A DNA stretch of 64,000 nucleotides from Flavobacteriales bacterium. Lineage in GTDB: Bacteria > Bacteroidota > Bacteroidia > Flavobacteriales > Flavobacteriaceae. This document shows, piece after piece, positions 20,467 through 29,618 of the stretch (positions within the stretch are counted from its first letter, which is position 1; the number at the start of each line of letters is the position of its first letter). Both the position numbers and the translations under genes were made by a program. The notes under the pieces were generated by a model. The model made no database searches and had not been told where the DNA came from. It saw only the letters and a list, made by a program, of their open reading frames with translations. The DNA is taken from positions 32,469 to 96,468 of the forward strand of contig JAGXRF010000111.1 in assembly GCA_018335925.1 (NCBI GenBank), given 5' to 3'.

Positions 20467-22911
20467 TTATGGTTTGAGATGGTTTCTTTTCCAATAGAGC
20501 AAACCAAACATCAACAATAACAAAGTTATACTTGAAAACAAACTGATGGTGCTGCCTTTGGCAACTACTTCGGGTTCAAAAGAAAACATAATTTCATGCT
20601 TGCCAGCTGGTACTTCTAAAGCTCTTAAAACATAATTAGCTCTTAGTATGGATGCTTCTTTGCCATCAATAGTGGCTTTCCAACCTTTTGGATAATAAAT
20701 TTCAGAAAAAACTGCCAAACCTGCCTTGGAATTTACCGTAGTGTAAACCAATTTATTTGGTTCATACGAGGTTAAAGTAATTTGAGCAGTGCTATCCACC
20801 ACAAAAGATTTTTGAGTAATTTTTTCTGAAAAATCTTTACCAATAACAGCTTGCTTGTATGTATTGATATCGTTAAGAGCTAAAATCTCTTCGTTCGTAT
20901 TCTTTACTTTTTGTACTTCTTTTACAAACCAAGCATTCCCGTTAGCATCTGGGTTTTCGTTGTACATGGTTTGTCCTTGAGGGGTTTGTGTAATGTAATA
21001 CTTCATATTGAGCATGTTCATCACTTGTAAATTACTTTTTGCAATGTGAAAATCGTACAATTGTTGCATGCGTTGTGGCTTCACAGCACTATAACCTCCT
21101 AAATGTTTGTGATAATAAGAAGTACTGGCCCCATTCATCCCAACTTGTGGTTCAAATACTCTGTAATGCAAATCGGTATCTTTTAAAATTTGCTCATCTA
21201 CCGGACGTATCGGAAAGGGTTCTTCCATTTCGCGTGCAGCCACAAAAGAATCTTCATTTACATAGTTTTTGGCAATCCAAACCAAATCAGTTGTCATCAA
21301 TAAGCCAACCGCAAGAACTACGATTTGCTTGGTAATTTTTTCCCAATGATATCCTATTAACAATAAAGAAGCCAGCAAAATAAACAATCCGGAACGCAAC
21401 AAATCATTTACAAACATGGCTTTTCTGTCGTTTCGCAAGGCTTCTAACAAACTATCTGCAAATTCAACACCATACGGACGTTCAAAGTTATCTCTTAAAA
21501 TAGCATCTACACTTCCGGTAAAATCAAAGGAACTTTTGAAAACAAATAATCCCAACAACAATCCGAAGGCAATGTAGGCAGTTAGCTTAAAGGCCTTCCA
21601 TCTTTTTTCTTTATCAGATTGAAGGTAATGATATATTCCCATCGCAGCCATGATAGGCATGCAAAGTTCCAATATCACCTGTACAGAGGACACAGCTCTA
21701 AACTTGTTGTATAATGGTACATAATCAATAAAAAAGTTGGTAAGTGTAGGGAAATTTTTTCCCCAAGATAACAACAAAGAAAGCAAGATTGCAGCTAAAA
21801 ACACCCATTTGATTCGGTTTCGAACCACAAAAAATCCCAGCAAAGCCAAGAAAAAAACCACAGCTCCAATATATGCTGGGGCAGCAACGATGGGTTGATC
21901 TCCCCAATAAGTTGGCATGGATGAAGCAAAATCTAACGCATCTTCCGGACTTGCACCTACATCTAATAAAAACGCATACACTTCACTTTTTTGGTCTAAT
22001 TTTTCGTTGTTGGAACCTCCAAATAATCTCGGAACAATTAAGTTCAGGCTTTCCGCTTTGCCGTAGCTATACTCGGTGATGTACTCATAACTCATTCCGG
22101 TTTTATGGCTTACCGGCTTTCCGTTAGGTTGAATGGTTAGTTCGTTGGCACCTCTGGTACTAAAAGAAGTATATTCGGAGGTAGCTAAAATATTGGTGGC
22201 GTTTAATGCAACCGATAAAAAAGCTGCTAAAATTAAAGTTCCGGAAATCCAACCAATGCTTTGCCAATCTTTCTTTTTAATTAGTAAAACATAATAATAA
22301 ATCGCCACCAAAGCAAGCAAAAACAATAAATAATAGGTCATTTGAAAGTGATTGGCTTGGATTTCTAATGCTGCTGCAATAGTAGTTAATACACCACCCC
22401 AAATATATCGGTGTTGAAAAACCAATAAAATTCCAGCCAAAACCATTGGCATATAAGCTATTGCATGGGCTTTGGCATTGTGTCCGACTCCTAAAATAAT
22501 GATTAAATAAGTAGAAAAACCAAAAGCCAAGGCACTTACAAATCCGGTTAAAGGATCTATTTTTAATACCATCATCAGCACATAAAAACCAAGGAAATAC
22601 AAGAATAAATAATCTGCTGGTCTAGGTAAAAACCGCAGAGTTTGGTCTAATTTCTTGATATAATTATGCGGATATTGAGCCCCTAATTGGTAGGTCGGCA
22701 TGCCACCAAAAGCACTATTGGTCCAATAGGTCTCCTCCCCTTTTTCAGCTCTAAAATCTTTTAATTCTTTTGACATGCCAATGTATTGCACAATGTCCGA
22801 CTGAAATATTTGCTTGCCTTGCAATACGGGATAAAAATACATCAACGCAACAACCACAAAGCCAATAAAAGCAAATGCATGTGGTTTGATTTTACTAAAA
22901 ATTGCTTGCAT
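20467..22911 (-). CDS. YfhO-family integral membrane protein
   Basis: 814 residues, around a dozen membrane segments from FAFIGFVVVALMYFYP onward, a soluble region (about 540-770) and a last membrane helix near the C-terminus. The pattern matches the YfhO family, membrane proteins in the GT-C glycosyltransferase clan thought to glycosylate envelope polymers. The DIVQY segment in the first extracytoplasmic loop supplies an acidic residue of the type used by GT-C enzymes. Precedes the glycosyltransferase with a 4-bp gap; one bp after the DUF4834 gene. Same envelope-glycan operon. Confidence 0.85.
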   Translation of the reverse strand: MQAIFSKIKPHAFAFIGFVVVALMYFYPVLQGKQIFQSDIVQYIGMSKELKDFRAEKGEETYWTNSAFGGMPTYQLGAQYPHNYIKKLDQTLRFLPRPADYLFLYFLGFYVLMMVLKIDPLTGFVSALAFGFSTYLIIILGVGHNAKAHAIAYMPMVLAGILLVFQHRYIWGGVLTTIAAALEIQANHFQMTYYLLFLLALVAIYYYVLLIKKKDWQSIGWISGTLILAAFLSVALNATNILATSEYTSFSTRGANELTIQPNGKPVSHKTGMSYEYITEYSYGKAESLNLIVPRLFGGSNNEKLDQKSEVYAFLLDVGASPEDALDFASSMPTYWGDQPIVAAPAYIGAVVFFLALLGFFVVRNRIKWVFLAAILLSLLLSWGKNFPTLTNFFIDYVPLYNKFRAVSSVQVILELCMPIMAAMGIYHYLQSDKEKRWKAFKLTAYIAFGLLLGLFVFKSSFDFTGSVDAILRDNFERPYGVEFADSLLEALRNDRKAMFVNDLLRSGLFILLASLLLIGYHWEKITKQIVVLAVGLLMTTDLVWIAKNYVNEDSFVAAREMEEPFPIRPVDEQILKDTDLHYRVFEPQVGMNGASTSYYHKHLGGYSAVKPQRMQQLYDFHIAKSNLQVMNMLNMKYYITQTPQGQTMYNENPDANGNAWFVKEVQKVKNTNEEILALNDINTYKQAVIGKDFSEKITQKSFVVDSTAQITLTSYEPNKLVYTTVNSKAGLAVFSEIYYPKGWKATIDGKEASILRANYVLRALEVPAGKHEIMFSFEPEVVAKGSTISLFSSITLLLLMFGLLYWKRNHLKP

Positions 22912-22912
22912 A

Positions 22913-23158
22913 CTATTTGGTTTCTTTTACTTCTTCAAAATCGATATACTCTCCTACCACTTTGGTTGTAGTTTGTTTAGATTTTGGAGTTTTATTCACA
23001 AACTCGTCAGAAGTGTTTTGGTTAGGTTGGTACGATTGGTAATTTTTTTGAGCTTTTTTTACCAATAATTTTAAAAAGATTGGAAATAAAATACGAGCTG
23101 CAAATTTAAACAGGTAATAAAACAGAATTATAAACGCGATGGTTCTTAAAAAACCCAT
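22913..23158 (-). CDS. DUF4834 small membrane protein
   Basis: 81 residues: one membrane helix (TIAFIILFYYLFKFAARILFPIFL), a basic segment, and a C-terminal acidic tail IDFEEVKE. This matches DUF4834, a small Bacteroidota family of unknown role. First gene of the leftward cluster, ending one base before the YfhO-like start. Confidence 0.8.
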   Translation of the reverse strand: MGFLRTIAFIILFYYLFKFAARILFPIFLKLLVKKAQKNYQSYQPNQNTSDEFVNKTPKSKQTTTKVVGEYIDFEEVKETK

Positions 23159-23259
23159 AAATCATTTTTTTGGTAAAAATAATAATTCAAGGACAACTAC
23201 CTCTTAAAATCCCAATAAAAATAGTATTTTTGGGAGACAAAATTTGAAATAAATCGCTT

Positions 23260-24225
23260 ATGCATCGCATCTTTTTTAGATTCATACCCTGCTTCTTTTT
23301 CGTACTTTCATTTCATGCCCAGCATACCGACATCATCAATTCTAACAGACCAGGAGAAAGTATGACAGCTTTTTCGGTTGGTAAAAATGTCAGTCAGATT
23401 GAAACCGGTATTTATGGAATTTCTGAAAAACATCAATTATTACAATACGATGCTAAAGGAATGGGAATTGATTTGGCCATTAGATACGGTTTGTTTTTGG
23501 AACAATTAGAATTTATTGGAAACATTCAATACCAATTGGATAAATACAACTCTCCTATTACTAACGAGGATAGAAGTGCGATTAAATACGCAGTAATTGG
23601 AGCCAAATATTTGGTATACGACCCCTACAAATACTATGAAGAAAAGGTTAATATTTATAGTTGGAAAGCTAATCAAAAATTCAAATGGCGACAACTAATC
23701 CCGATTATAGCGGTGTATGCAGGTGCGAATTTAAATTTTACCAACAATCCTTTTTATGCTTTGCCCGTAGAAGAATCTAACGTGAGTGCCAAAGCTATGT
23801 TGGTGACCCAAAACCATTTCGGACAAAGATGGGTACTGGTTACCAACACTTTTATGGATAAAATTGGCTCAGAAACTCAAAATTTTGGATACCTCATTAC
23901 ACTTACTCATGCCTTTAATCAGAAATTTTCAGGATTTTTAGAGAACAAAGGCATTATGGGAGATTTTTATAGTGATCAAATTCTTACCACTGGCTTGGCA
24001 TATCTAATGGGGACCAACATGCAAGTAGATATATCGGTGAGTAAAAACTTTAAAAACACTCCAGATATTTTATATGGCGGGGTTGGTTTTTCGATTCGTT
24101 TTGATAAAAAACACAAACCTGTGGTATTACTAGGTCCGGACAAATCGCAAAAACCAAGTAAGCAAGACAAGAAAAAACAAAAAGAAAAAGAGCGAGTAAA
24201 AGAAGCCATCGAAAACAATCCATAA
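23260..24225 (+). CDS. Probable outer-membrane beta-barrel (transporter-like) protein
   Basis: 321 residues with a signal peptide (FIPCFFFVLSFHAQ) and alternating hydrophobic strands. The motif TDIINSNRPGESMTAFSVGKN resembles the start of the family annotated as MetA-pathway/phenol-degradation transporter-like outer-membrane proteins. The C-terminus has a Lys/Glu-rich charged tail after the last strand, unusual for a barrel. A -7-like TATTTTTG lies at 23225-23232. It is followed 9 bp later by the GNAT-like gene. Function unknown. Confidence 0.7.
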   Translation: MHRIFFRFIPCFFFVLSFHAQHTDIINSNRPGESMTAFSVGKNVSQIETGIYGISEKHQLLQYDAKGMGIDLAIRYGLFLEQLEFIGNIQYQLDKYNSPITNEDRSAIKYAVIGAKYLVYDPYKYYEEKVNIYSWKANQKFKWRQLIPIIAVYAGANLNFTNNPFYALPVEESNVSAKAMLVTQNHFGQRWVLVTNTFMDKIGSETQNFGYLITLTHAFNQKFSGFLENKGIMGDFYSDQILTTGLAYLMGTNMQVDISVSKNFKNTPDILYGGVGFSIRFDKKHKPVVLLGPDKSQKPSKQDKKKQKEKERVKEAIENNP

Positions 24226-24234
24226 AGCAAACTT

Positions 24235-25383
24235 ATGATTCGTATTGTTCCTGTTGTAACCAAAAAAGAAATCAAAACTTTTGTTCAATTTCCTTTTCAG
24301 TTATACCAAAATCATCCTTATTGGGTGCCTCCTATTGTAAAAAATGAAATGGAGACATTTGACCCAACCAAAAACCCCGTGTATGAACACGCAGAATCTC
24401 ACTTATTTTTGGCTTACAAGGAAGATAAAATAGTTGGACGGATTGCAGCCATCATCAATTGGCAAGAAGTAAAAGAACAACAAAAAAGTAAGATCCGTTT
24501 TGGGTGGTGGGATGTGATAGACGATATAGAAGTAACCAAAAAATTAATTGAAAAAGTTATTGAAATTGGTAAAAACAACAAATTAGAACACATCGAAGGC
24601 CCTATGGGGTTTTCGAACTTAGACAAAGTAGGAGTGGTTACCGAAGGTTTTGACGAGATAGGTTCCATGATTACTTGGTACAACTACCCATATTATGCTG
24701 AACACCTAGAAAAATTAGGATTTCAAATAGAAAAGAAATACCAGGAAAGTAAATTTTCATTTTCAAATGTACAACCCGAAACCTTTGAAAAAGCTTGCAC
24801 TGTTATTGAAAAAAGATATGGTTTAAAAGCTGTTAGCTTTAAAAAAAACAAAGATATTTTGCCCAAAGTAAATGAAATGTTTGAAGTGTTTAACCAAAGC
24901 TATGCTTCATTAGCCTCATTTGTTGCAATTACAGAAAGAGAAAAGACTTATTATAAAGAAAAATACATTTCCTTTATCAATCCGGAATACATCAAATTTG
25001 TATTGAATGAAGAAGGAAAAATGGTGGCATTTAGCATCGTGATGCCTTCTTTTTCCAAAGCTTTGCAAAAAGCAAATGGAAACTTATTTCCGTTTGGATT
25101 TTACCAACTACTCAAAGCCAAAAAAGAAAGTAAAGACGTTTTGTTTTATTTGATTGGAATTTTACCTGAATTCCAAAACAAAGGAGTTACAGCACTTATT
25201 TTTAAAGAATACTACTACACATTTACCCAAAAAGGAATCAAAAACTGCATTAGAACTCCCGAACTAGAGGAAAATATTGCCATTCAAAATATATGGAAAA
25301 ATTTTAACCCTCAAGTTTTTAGAAGAAGAAGAACTTTTTCAAAAAATATAGTAGGATTAAAAGAAAATCAAATATCCAAATAA
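24235..25383 (+). CDS. GNAT-superfamily acyltransferase-like protein
   Basis: 382 residues beginning IRIVPVVTKKEIKTFVQFPFQLY, with HLFLAYKEDKIVGRIAAIIN resembling a GNAT beta4 region near residue 60-80. A C-terminal acyltransferase-like half has IGILPEFQNKGVTALIFKEYY (residues about 305-325), i.e. a degenerate acetyl-CoA loop Q-N-K-G-V. Relatives in flavobacteria are usually labelled N-acetyltransferase or hypothetical. Substrate unknown. Confidence 0.65.
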   Translation: MIRIVPVVTKKEIKTFVQFPFQLYQNHPYWVPPIVKNEMETFDPTKNPVYEHAESHLFLAYKEDKIVGRIAAIINWQEVKEQQKSKIRFGWWDVIDDIEVTKKLIEKVIEIGKNNKLEHIEGPMGFSNLDKVGVVTEGFDEIGSMITWYNYPYYAEHLEKLGFQIEKKYQESKFSFSNVQPETFEKACTVIEKRYGLKAVSFKKNKDILPKVNEMFEVFNQSYASLASFVAITEREKTYYKEKYISFINPEYIKFVLNEEGKMVAFSIVMPSFSKALQKANGNLFPFGFYQLLKAKKESKDVLFYLIGILPEFQNKGVTALIFKEYYYTFTQKGIKNCIRTPELEENIAIQNIWKNFNPQVFRRRRTFSKNIVGLKENQISK

Positions 25384-25501
25384 GGACAAGAATACATACA
25401 GTACCAACAGTAATAGTTCCAGACGGTAAGATTTTACAAAATTTTTCATAAGCGTAATATATTTACTCAAAAGTAAAAATTTCAAAATGTATTAAAAAAT
25501 A

Positions 25502-25533
25502 ATTTTCATGAAAATAGCTTCTGAGTTTGTGAA
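25502..25533. promoter_or_regulatory. 14-bp palindrome upstream of the ATP-cone gene
   Basis: ATTTTCATGAAAAT (25502-25515) is a perfect 14-bp palindrome 81 bp upstream of the next ATG. TGAAA at 25509 and GTTTGTGAAA at 25525-25534 also repeat, with the same 16-bp offset, the core of the motif upstream of the two T9SS genes at 29552 and 31473. A regulatory role is inferred. Confidence 0.35.
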
Positions 25534-25596
25534 AGTTTATTTTCAATCAACGAAATAGCTACCTTAATCCTTTAACAAAAAAATATTTTGAATCCT

Positions 25597-26433
25597 ATGC
25601 TAAATGTTCAAAAATTTTCGGGAGAATTAATTGAGTTTGACGAAAACAAATTAAGAAAATCTATGCTCAAATCGGGTGCAGAGGCATTGCATGTAGAGGA
25701 AATTTTAGCTGAAATCATGCCTATTCTATACGATGGAATACCAACCAAAAAAATATATCGAATTGCATTTAATCTTTTAAAAAGAAAATCAAATGCCTTG
25801 GCAGCAAGGTATCATTTAAAAAAGTCGTTGCAAGAGTTAGGTCCTGATGGTTTTTTATTTGAACAATTTTTAGCTCAAGTATTTCTAAGAAAAGGGTACC
25901 AAGTTTATACCAATCGTTTTTTGCAAGGAGCATGCTTGACACATGAAACTGACTTGATTTTAATAAAAAACAACCAAAACACTTTGGTAGAATGCAAATT
26001 CAGTAGTTATGACAAAGTAATGGACGTTAAAATTCCGATGTATATTTTGTCAAGATTTAATGATTTGGAGGCAGTAACACAAAAAATAGATGCACATACT
26101 TTTCAGTTCCATGCTTGTTGGTTAATTACCAATAATCGTTTTTCAAAAGATGCTGAAATATTCGGTACATATTACGGAATAAAATTATTTTCTTGGAATT
26201 ACCCACAAGGCAATAGTTTAAAAAACTGGATAGATGAAGGAAAATTTTATCCAATTACTACTTTAACCACCATCACCAAAGATGAAAAATTTTTGTTGTT
26301 ACAGCAAAATATCTTATTAGTACATCAATTACGTGAAAATCAAGAATCATTAAAGCTACTAAATTTATCTATCAACCGAAACCGCAAAGTTTTACAAGAA
26401 ATTCATGAATTGTGTTATTTAAAATTGGAATAA
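25597..26433 (+). CDS. ATP-cone domain fused to a restriction-endonuclease-like domain
   Basis: 278 residues from ATG 25597; an in-frame TTG at 25588 would add three. Residues about 3-90 form an ATP-cone (VQKFSGELIEFDENKLRKS through KSNALAARYHLKKSL), the nucleotide-sensing module of ribonucleotide reductases and NrdR. Residues about 95-200 look like a Mrr/PD-(D/E)XK nuclease: LAQVFLRKGYQVYTN, then HETDLILIKNNQNTLVECKF supplying D and E-x-K, and a later ACWLITNNRFSKDAEIFGTYYGI strand-helix. Catalytic residues appear intact. The stop abuts the next gene's ATG with no gap, so the product probably acts with the beta-CASP nuclease. Whether it cuts DNA or RNA is unknown. Confidence 0.8.
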   Translation: MLNVQKFSGELIEFDENKLRKSMLKSGAEALHVEEILAEIMPILYDGIPTKKIYRIAFNLLKRKSNALAARYHLKKSLQELGPDGFLFEQFLAQVFLRKGYQVYTNRFLQGACLTHETDLILIKNNQNTLVECKFSSYDKVMDVKIPMYILSRFNDLEAVTQKIDAHTFQFHACWLITNNRFSKDAEIFGTYYGIKLFSWNYPQGNSLKNWIDEGKFYPITTLTTITKDEKFLLLQQNILLVHQLRENQESLKLLNLSINRNRKVLQEIHELCYLKLE

Positions 26434-27798
26434 ATGGAAAAATTGATTCATATAAAGTTTTTAGGAGCAGCCCATACAGTGACTGGTTCCAAAACATGGA
26501 TAAGTTATTTACAAACACAATTTTTAGTAGATGCTGGTTTGTTTCAGGGAAACAAAGAACTTCGATTACTCAATTGGCAAACTCCCGAAATGGACTGCTC
26601 TAAAATTAATTTTGTACTACTTACCCATGGCCATTTAGACCATTGTGGCTGGTTGCCATTATTGGTAAAAAATGGTTTTCACGGAAAAATTTACTGTACC
26701 GAACCAACCAAAAAAATAGTGCAACTTATTTTACTGGATAGTGCCAAAATTCAGGAGGAAGAAGCTGCCAAAGCAAATAGAGAAAATTATTCCAAGCATC
26801 ATCCTGCCAAAGCTTTGTATACGTTGGAGGATGCCAAAAAAGTATTCCCGTTATTGCAAGTAGTAAAGCCTAATGAAATGGTTTCTATTGGAGCAATACA
26901 AGCCAAATGGATTTTATCCGGACATATTTTAGGAGCATCGAGTATACAAATTTGGATTAGAGATGAAATTTTGGTTTTTTCGGGAGATATCGGTCAAAGA
27001 AAAGATGCTTTACTGTATCCTCCACAAATTCCGGAAGCCGCTACGTATTTATTTTCAGAAAGTACTTATGGCAACCGATTACATATTAGCACCAATCCAG
27101 TCATTGCTTTAGAAAGGTATATTCATGAAGCTTTTCAAAGAAAAGGCACCATCATTATCCCAAGTTTTGCAGTGGAAAGAGCCCAATTAATCATGTATTT
27201 CTTGTGGCAATTAAAAAAAGAAAATAAAATTCCGAATTTTCCTATGTATTTGGATACTCCAATGGGAATTAGTGTATTGGATTTGTTTGCAGAATTTCAT
27301 CATTGGCACCGATTGGAATTACACGAATACGAAGAAATGTGTGCTTCTTTTGAAATAATAACTACTTATGAAGATACAGTTTCTGTTATTGAAAACCCGA
27401 ATCCGAAAATTGTGATTGCAGCAAGTGGCATGGCAACCGGAGGAAGAATTTTAAGTTACTTTGAAAGGTATTTATCCGACGAAAAAAGCTGCATTCTATT
27501 GGTTGGCTATCAAGCAGAAGGTACCCGTGGAAAAAGGTTATTAGATGGCGAGAAAAGCATCAAAATGTATGGCAATTGGTATCAAGTAAAAGCAATCATT
27601 CGGCAAATTGATGGGTTGTCTGCCCATGCTGACCAACAAGAATTAATCGATTGGGTAAACCAAATACCAACACCACCAAAACAAATATTTTTGGTACATG
27701 GTGAAGAGGATGCTTTATTTACTTTAAAAGAAAAATTAGAGGATGATTTTAAAGGAGAAATCATCATTCCTAAACTTATGGAAAGCTTTCAGATATAA
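26434..27798 (+). CDS. MBL-fold/beta-CASP nuclease (CPSF73-like)
   Basis: 454 residues. Metallo-beta-lactamase motif LTHGHLDHCGW (around residue 64-73) and the later SGHILGA and SGDIGQRKD metal ligands are present. So are beta-CASP motif A (IIPSFAVERAQ), motif B (IAASGMATGGRIL) and the C-terminal H motif (LSAHADQQEL) followed by LVHGEEDA. All catalytic positions I can identify are intact. Family members are RNA endo/exonucleases; bacterial CPSF-like members have mostly unknown roles. Start ATG is directly after the stop of the ATP-cone gene. Confidence 0.93.
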   Translation: MEKLIHIKFLGAAHTVTGSKTWISYLQTQFLVDAGLFQGNKELRLLNWQTPEMDCSKINFVLLTHGHLDHCGWLPLLVKNGFHGKIYCTEPTKKIVQLILLDSAKIQEEEAAKANRENYSKHHPAKALYTLEDAKKVFPLLQVVKPNEMVSIGAIQAKWILSGHILGASSIQIWIRDEILVFSGDIGQRKDALLYPPQIPEAATYLFSESTYGNRLHISTNPVIALERYIHEAFQRKGTIIIPSFAVERAQLIMYFLWQLKKENKIPNFPMYLDTPMGISVLDLFAEFHHWHRLELHEYEEMCASFEIITTYEDTVSVIENPNPKIVIAASGMATGGRILSYFERYLSDEKSCILLVGYQAEGTRGKRLLDGEKSIKMYGNWYQVKAIIRQIDGLSAHADQQELIDWVNQIPTPPKQIFLVHGEEDALFTLKEKLEDDFKGEIIIPKLMESFQI

Positions 27799-27830
27799 AA
27801 AACCCCCATGCAAAAACATACATGAGGGCA
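27797..27830 (-). terminator. Terminator of the LamG-domain gene
   Basis: CCCCCATG (27803-27810) and CATGAGGG (27821-27828) form a hairpin with one mismatch; on the minus strand it is followed by six T. The + strand side lacks a T-run. Confidence 0.55.
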
Positions 27831-27852
27831 ATCACATAACTACTACTAAAAA

Positions 27853-29487
27853 TTACTTCACAATTTTTTGACTCTTTTGGTTTCCATTGCTATCAGAAAT
27901 TAGAAGCAAATAAATTCCTTTATGTAATTGATCTAAATGATCAATAATAAAATTTGGTTGGTTTGAAGTTCCATGAAGAATGCTTTTACCTGTTAAATCT
28001 ATCACTTCATAACGTATATCACCAATAAACTCCGATTTTACTAATACATGACTTGTAAACGGATTAGGAAACACATTCACATCTATACTTGCCATATCAA
28101 GGCTATGATTTGACAACGTACTGGCATTTTGGTATCTAATGGCCATAATTTCAGGTACAGTAAGTGCCCTATTAAATATATACAATTCATCAAGAACCGA
28201 TTGGGCATATTTAATTGCTGCAGGAGCACCTGAAGAACTAAGCTGAGTGCCTGTACCAATAGAAAATACGGAATTAAATCGATGAATTGATGAGTTGTCT
28301 GTTACTTGTTCTGCTGCAACAAATTCACCATCTATAAAATACAATAAAAAACGATTATTACCAGAATTCACAAACTGAATTGCCACATGATGCCATTGGT
28401 TCAAACTCTTTAAAAACAATCTTGTCAAAACATCTTCAGATGCTGAATTTCTAAAGTAGGCTAGTCTTTCAATAGGGTTTGCATCAGTGCTTAATTTTCT
28501 TTCTCTAACACCAAAACTTCCAAATGCTTCAACGAGAGCCTCACCGTTTTGACCTACCGCTGTATTTGGTATTACACTTCTTTTTTGCCAATAACAAATT
28601 GTTAAATTATTATTGTTCATAGAATTTGCCATACTGGTATTCATAAAACCTTGTCCTAAATCAAAAGAAACCCCTTGTCCACTATAACCAGTAACAAATG
28701 TTCCACCAGGAAAAGCACTTGGGAAGTTTGAAAAGGCATGCTCTCCATCAAAATCAGTCAAATTACCATCAAAAGGAAAATAAGCAACCAAGCCAGTTGT
28801 ATCAAAAATAACTTGTGAGGCGTACATATTTTGAATATCGGTTTCTGTTAAAACTGTATCAAAAATTTCTAAATCATCATAAACCACTGTTCTATTGACT
28901 GAATTTGGTGTAGATAAACTGCTACCTAATTGAAAAGTTGTACCAACTGTATTCCAGGCAGATGGTGGTAAAGCATTGATATATAAATTTCCGTTTCTAT
29001 AAACTTTGCATGTTGTACCATCATAAGTCATCACATAGTGGTACCAATTATTACCATAAGTTCTATATCTATATCTTTCTGAAACAGCAGTATTAATATC
29101 ACTAGCCCATCCAAAAGCAGTCATTTGAGCAGGTGCTTGAACCAAACCAAATGCTTGGTTAGTTGATTGTGTTCCGTATTGGAATAAAAAAATTCTGTCT
29201 GCTGCTGGAGAACCATTTCTAAAACTCATCCAAAAAGAAACAGATCTTGTAGATGTTCCAACTGGTAATAGAGGTAGGTTAACTGAAGTAGGATCCATAA
29301 AACTCATTTGCAAAGCTTGATTTGCAACCCCAAATCTGTCTGCTACAAATGAGGAGCCAGGTATGGTTGAAAAAGTGTGATTTCCTGATGCATCTGTTCT
29401 TGAATTATTAAATTCAAACTTGTAAATTGGGGTTTGAGCCCAAAAAATAGCAAAACTAAAAATACTAAAAAGTAACTTATTTTTCAT
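27853..29487 (-). CDS. T9SS-secreted protein with two LamG-like domains
   Basis: 544 residues. Signal peptide (LLFSIFSFAIFWAQ), then two concanavalin/LamG-like domains, about 20-225 (RSVSFWMSFRNG, YHYVMTYDGTTCKVYRNG) and 235-450 (LTICYWQKRSV, WHHVAIQFVNSGNNRF). A type A T9SS sorting domain ends the protein (about 465-544: VNVFPNPFTSHVLVKS through GNQKSQKIVK). Expected on the cell surface or outside, probably binding carbohydrate or matrix. It shares an upstream motif with the next gene leftward-transcribed from 31409 and lies beside a LytTR two-component pair. Confidence 0.93.
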   Translation of the reverse strand: MKNKLLFSIFSFAIFWAQTPIYKFEFNNSRTDASGNHTFSTIPGSSFVADRFGVANQALQMSFMDPTSVNLPLLPVGTSTRSVSFWMSFRNGSPAADRIFLFQYGTQSTNQAFGLVQAPAQMTAFGWASDINTAVSERYRYRTYGNNWYHYVMTYDGTTCKVYRNGNLYINALPPSAWNTVGTTFQLGSSLSTPNSVNRTVVYDDLEIFDTVLTETDIQNMYASQVIFDTTGLVAYFPFDGNLTDFDGEHAFSNFPSAFPGGTFVTGYSGQGVSFDLGQGFMNTSMANSMNNNNLTICYWQKRSVIPNTAVGQNGEALVEAFGSFGVRERKLSTDANPIERLAYFRNSASEDVLTRLFLKSLNQWHHVAIQFVNSGNNRFLLYFIDGEFVAAEQVTDNSSIHRFNSVFSIGTGTQLSSSGAPAAIKYAQSVLDELYIFNRALTVPEIMAIRYQNASTLSNHSLDMASIDVNVFPNPFTSHVLVKSEFIGDIRYEVIDLTGKSILHGTSNQPNFIIDHLDQLHKGIYLLLISDSNGNQKSQKIVK

Positions 29488-29511
29488 GTTTTATTTTTTT
29501 AAATACAGGCA

Positions 29512-29579
29512 CAAAACTATTATTACAACAAGTCAACGGTTTATAGAATACGGTGAAACACTAATTTGAGTTTGTAAAA
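29512..29579 (-). promoter_or_regulatory. Promoter and upstream motif of the LamG gene
   Basis: A -7 box TAGTTTTG on the minus strand (29512-29519) lies 25 bp before the start codon. Upstream at 29552-29579 (+ strand reading) is GGTGAAA, CT, TTG and GTTTGT at fixed spacing, matching 31473-31500 at about 21 of 28 positions. Both copies start 64-65 bp from their gene's start codon. Confidence 0.6.
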
Positions 29580-29618
29580 AAAGAATGTTTTAGCTTCCTC
29601 CTTATTAAAAATCATTTA

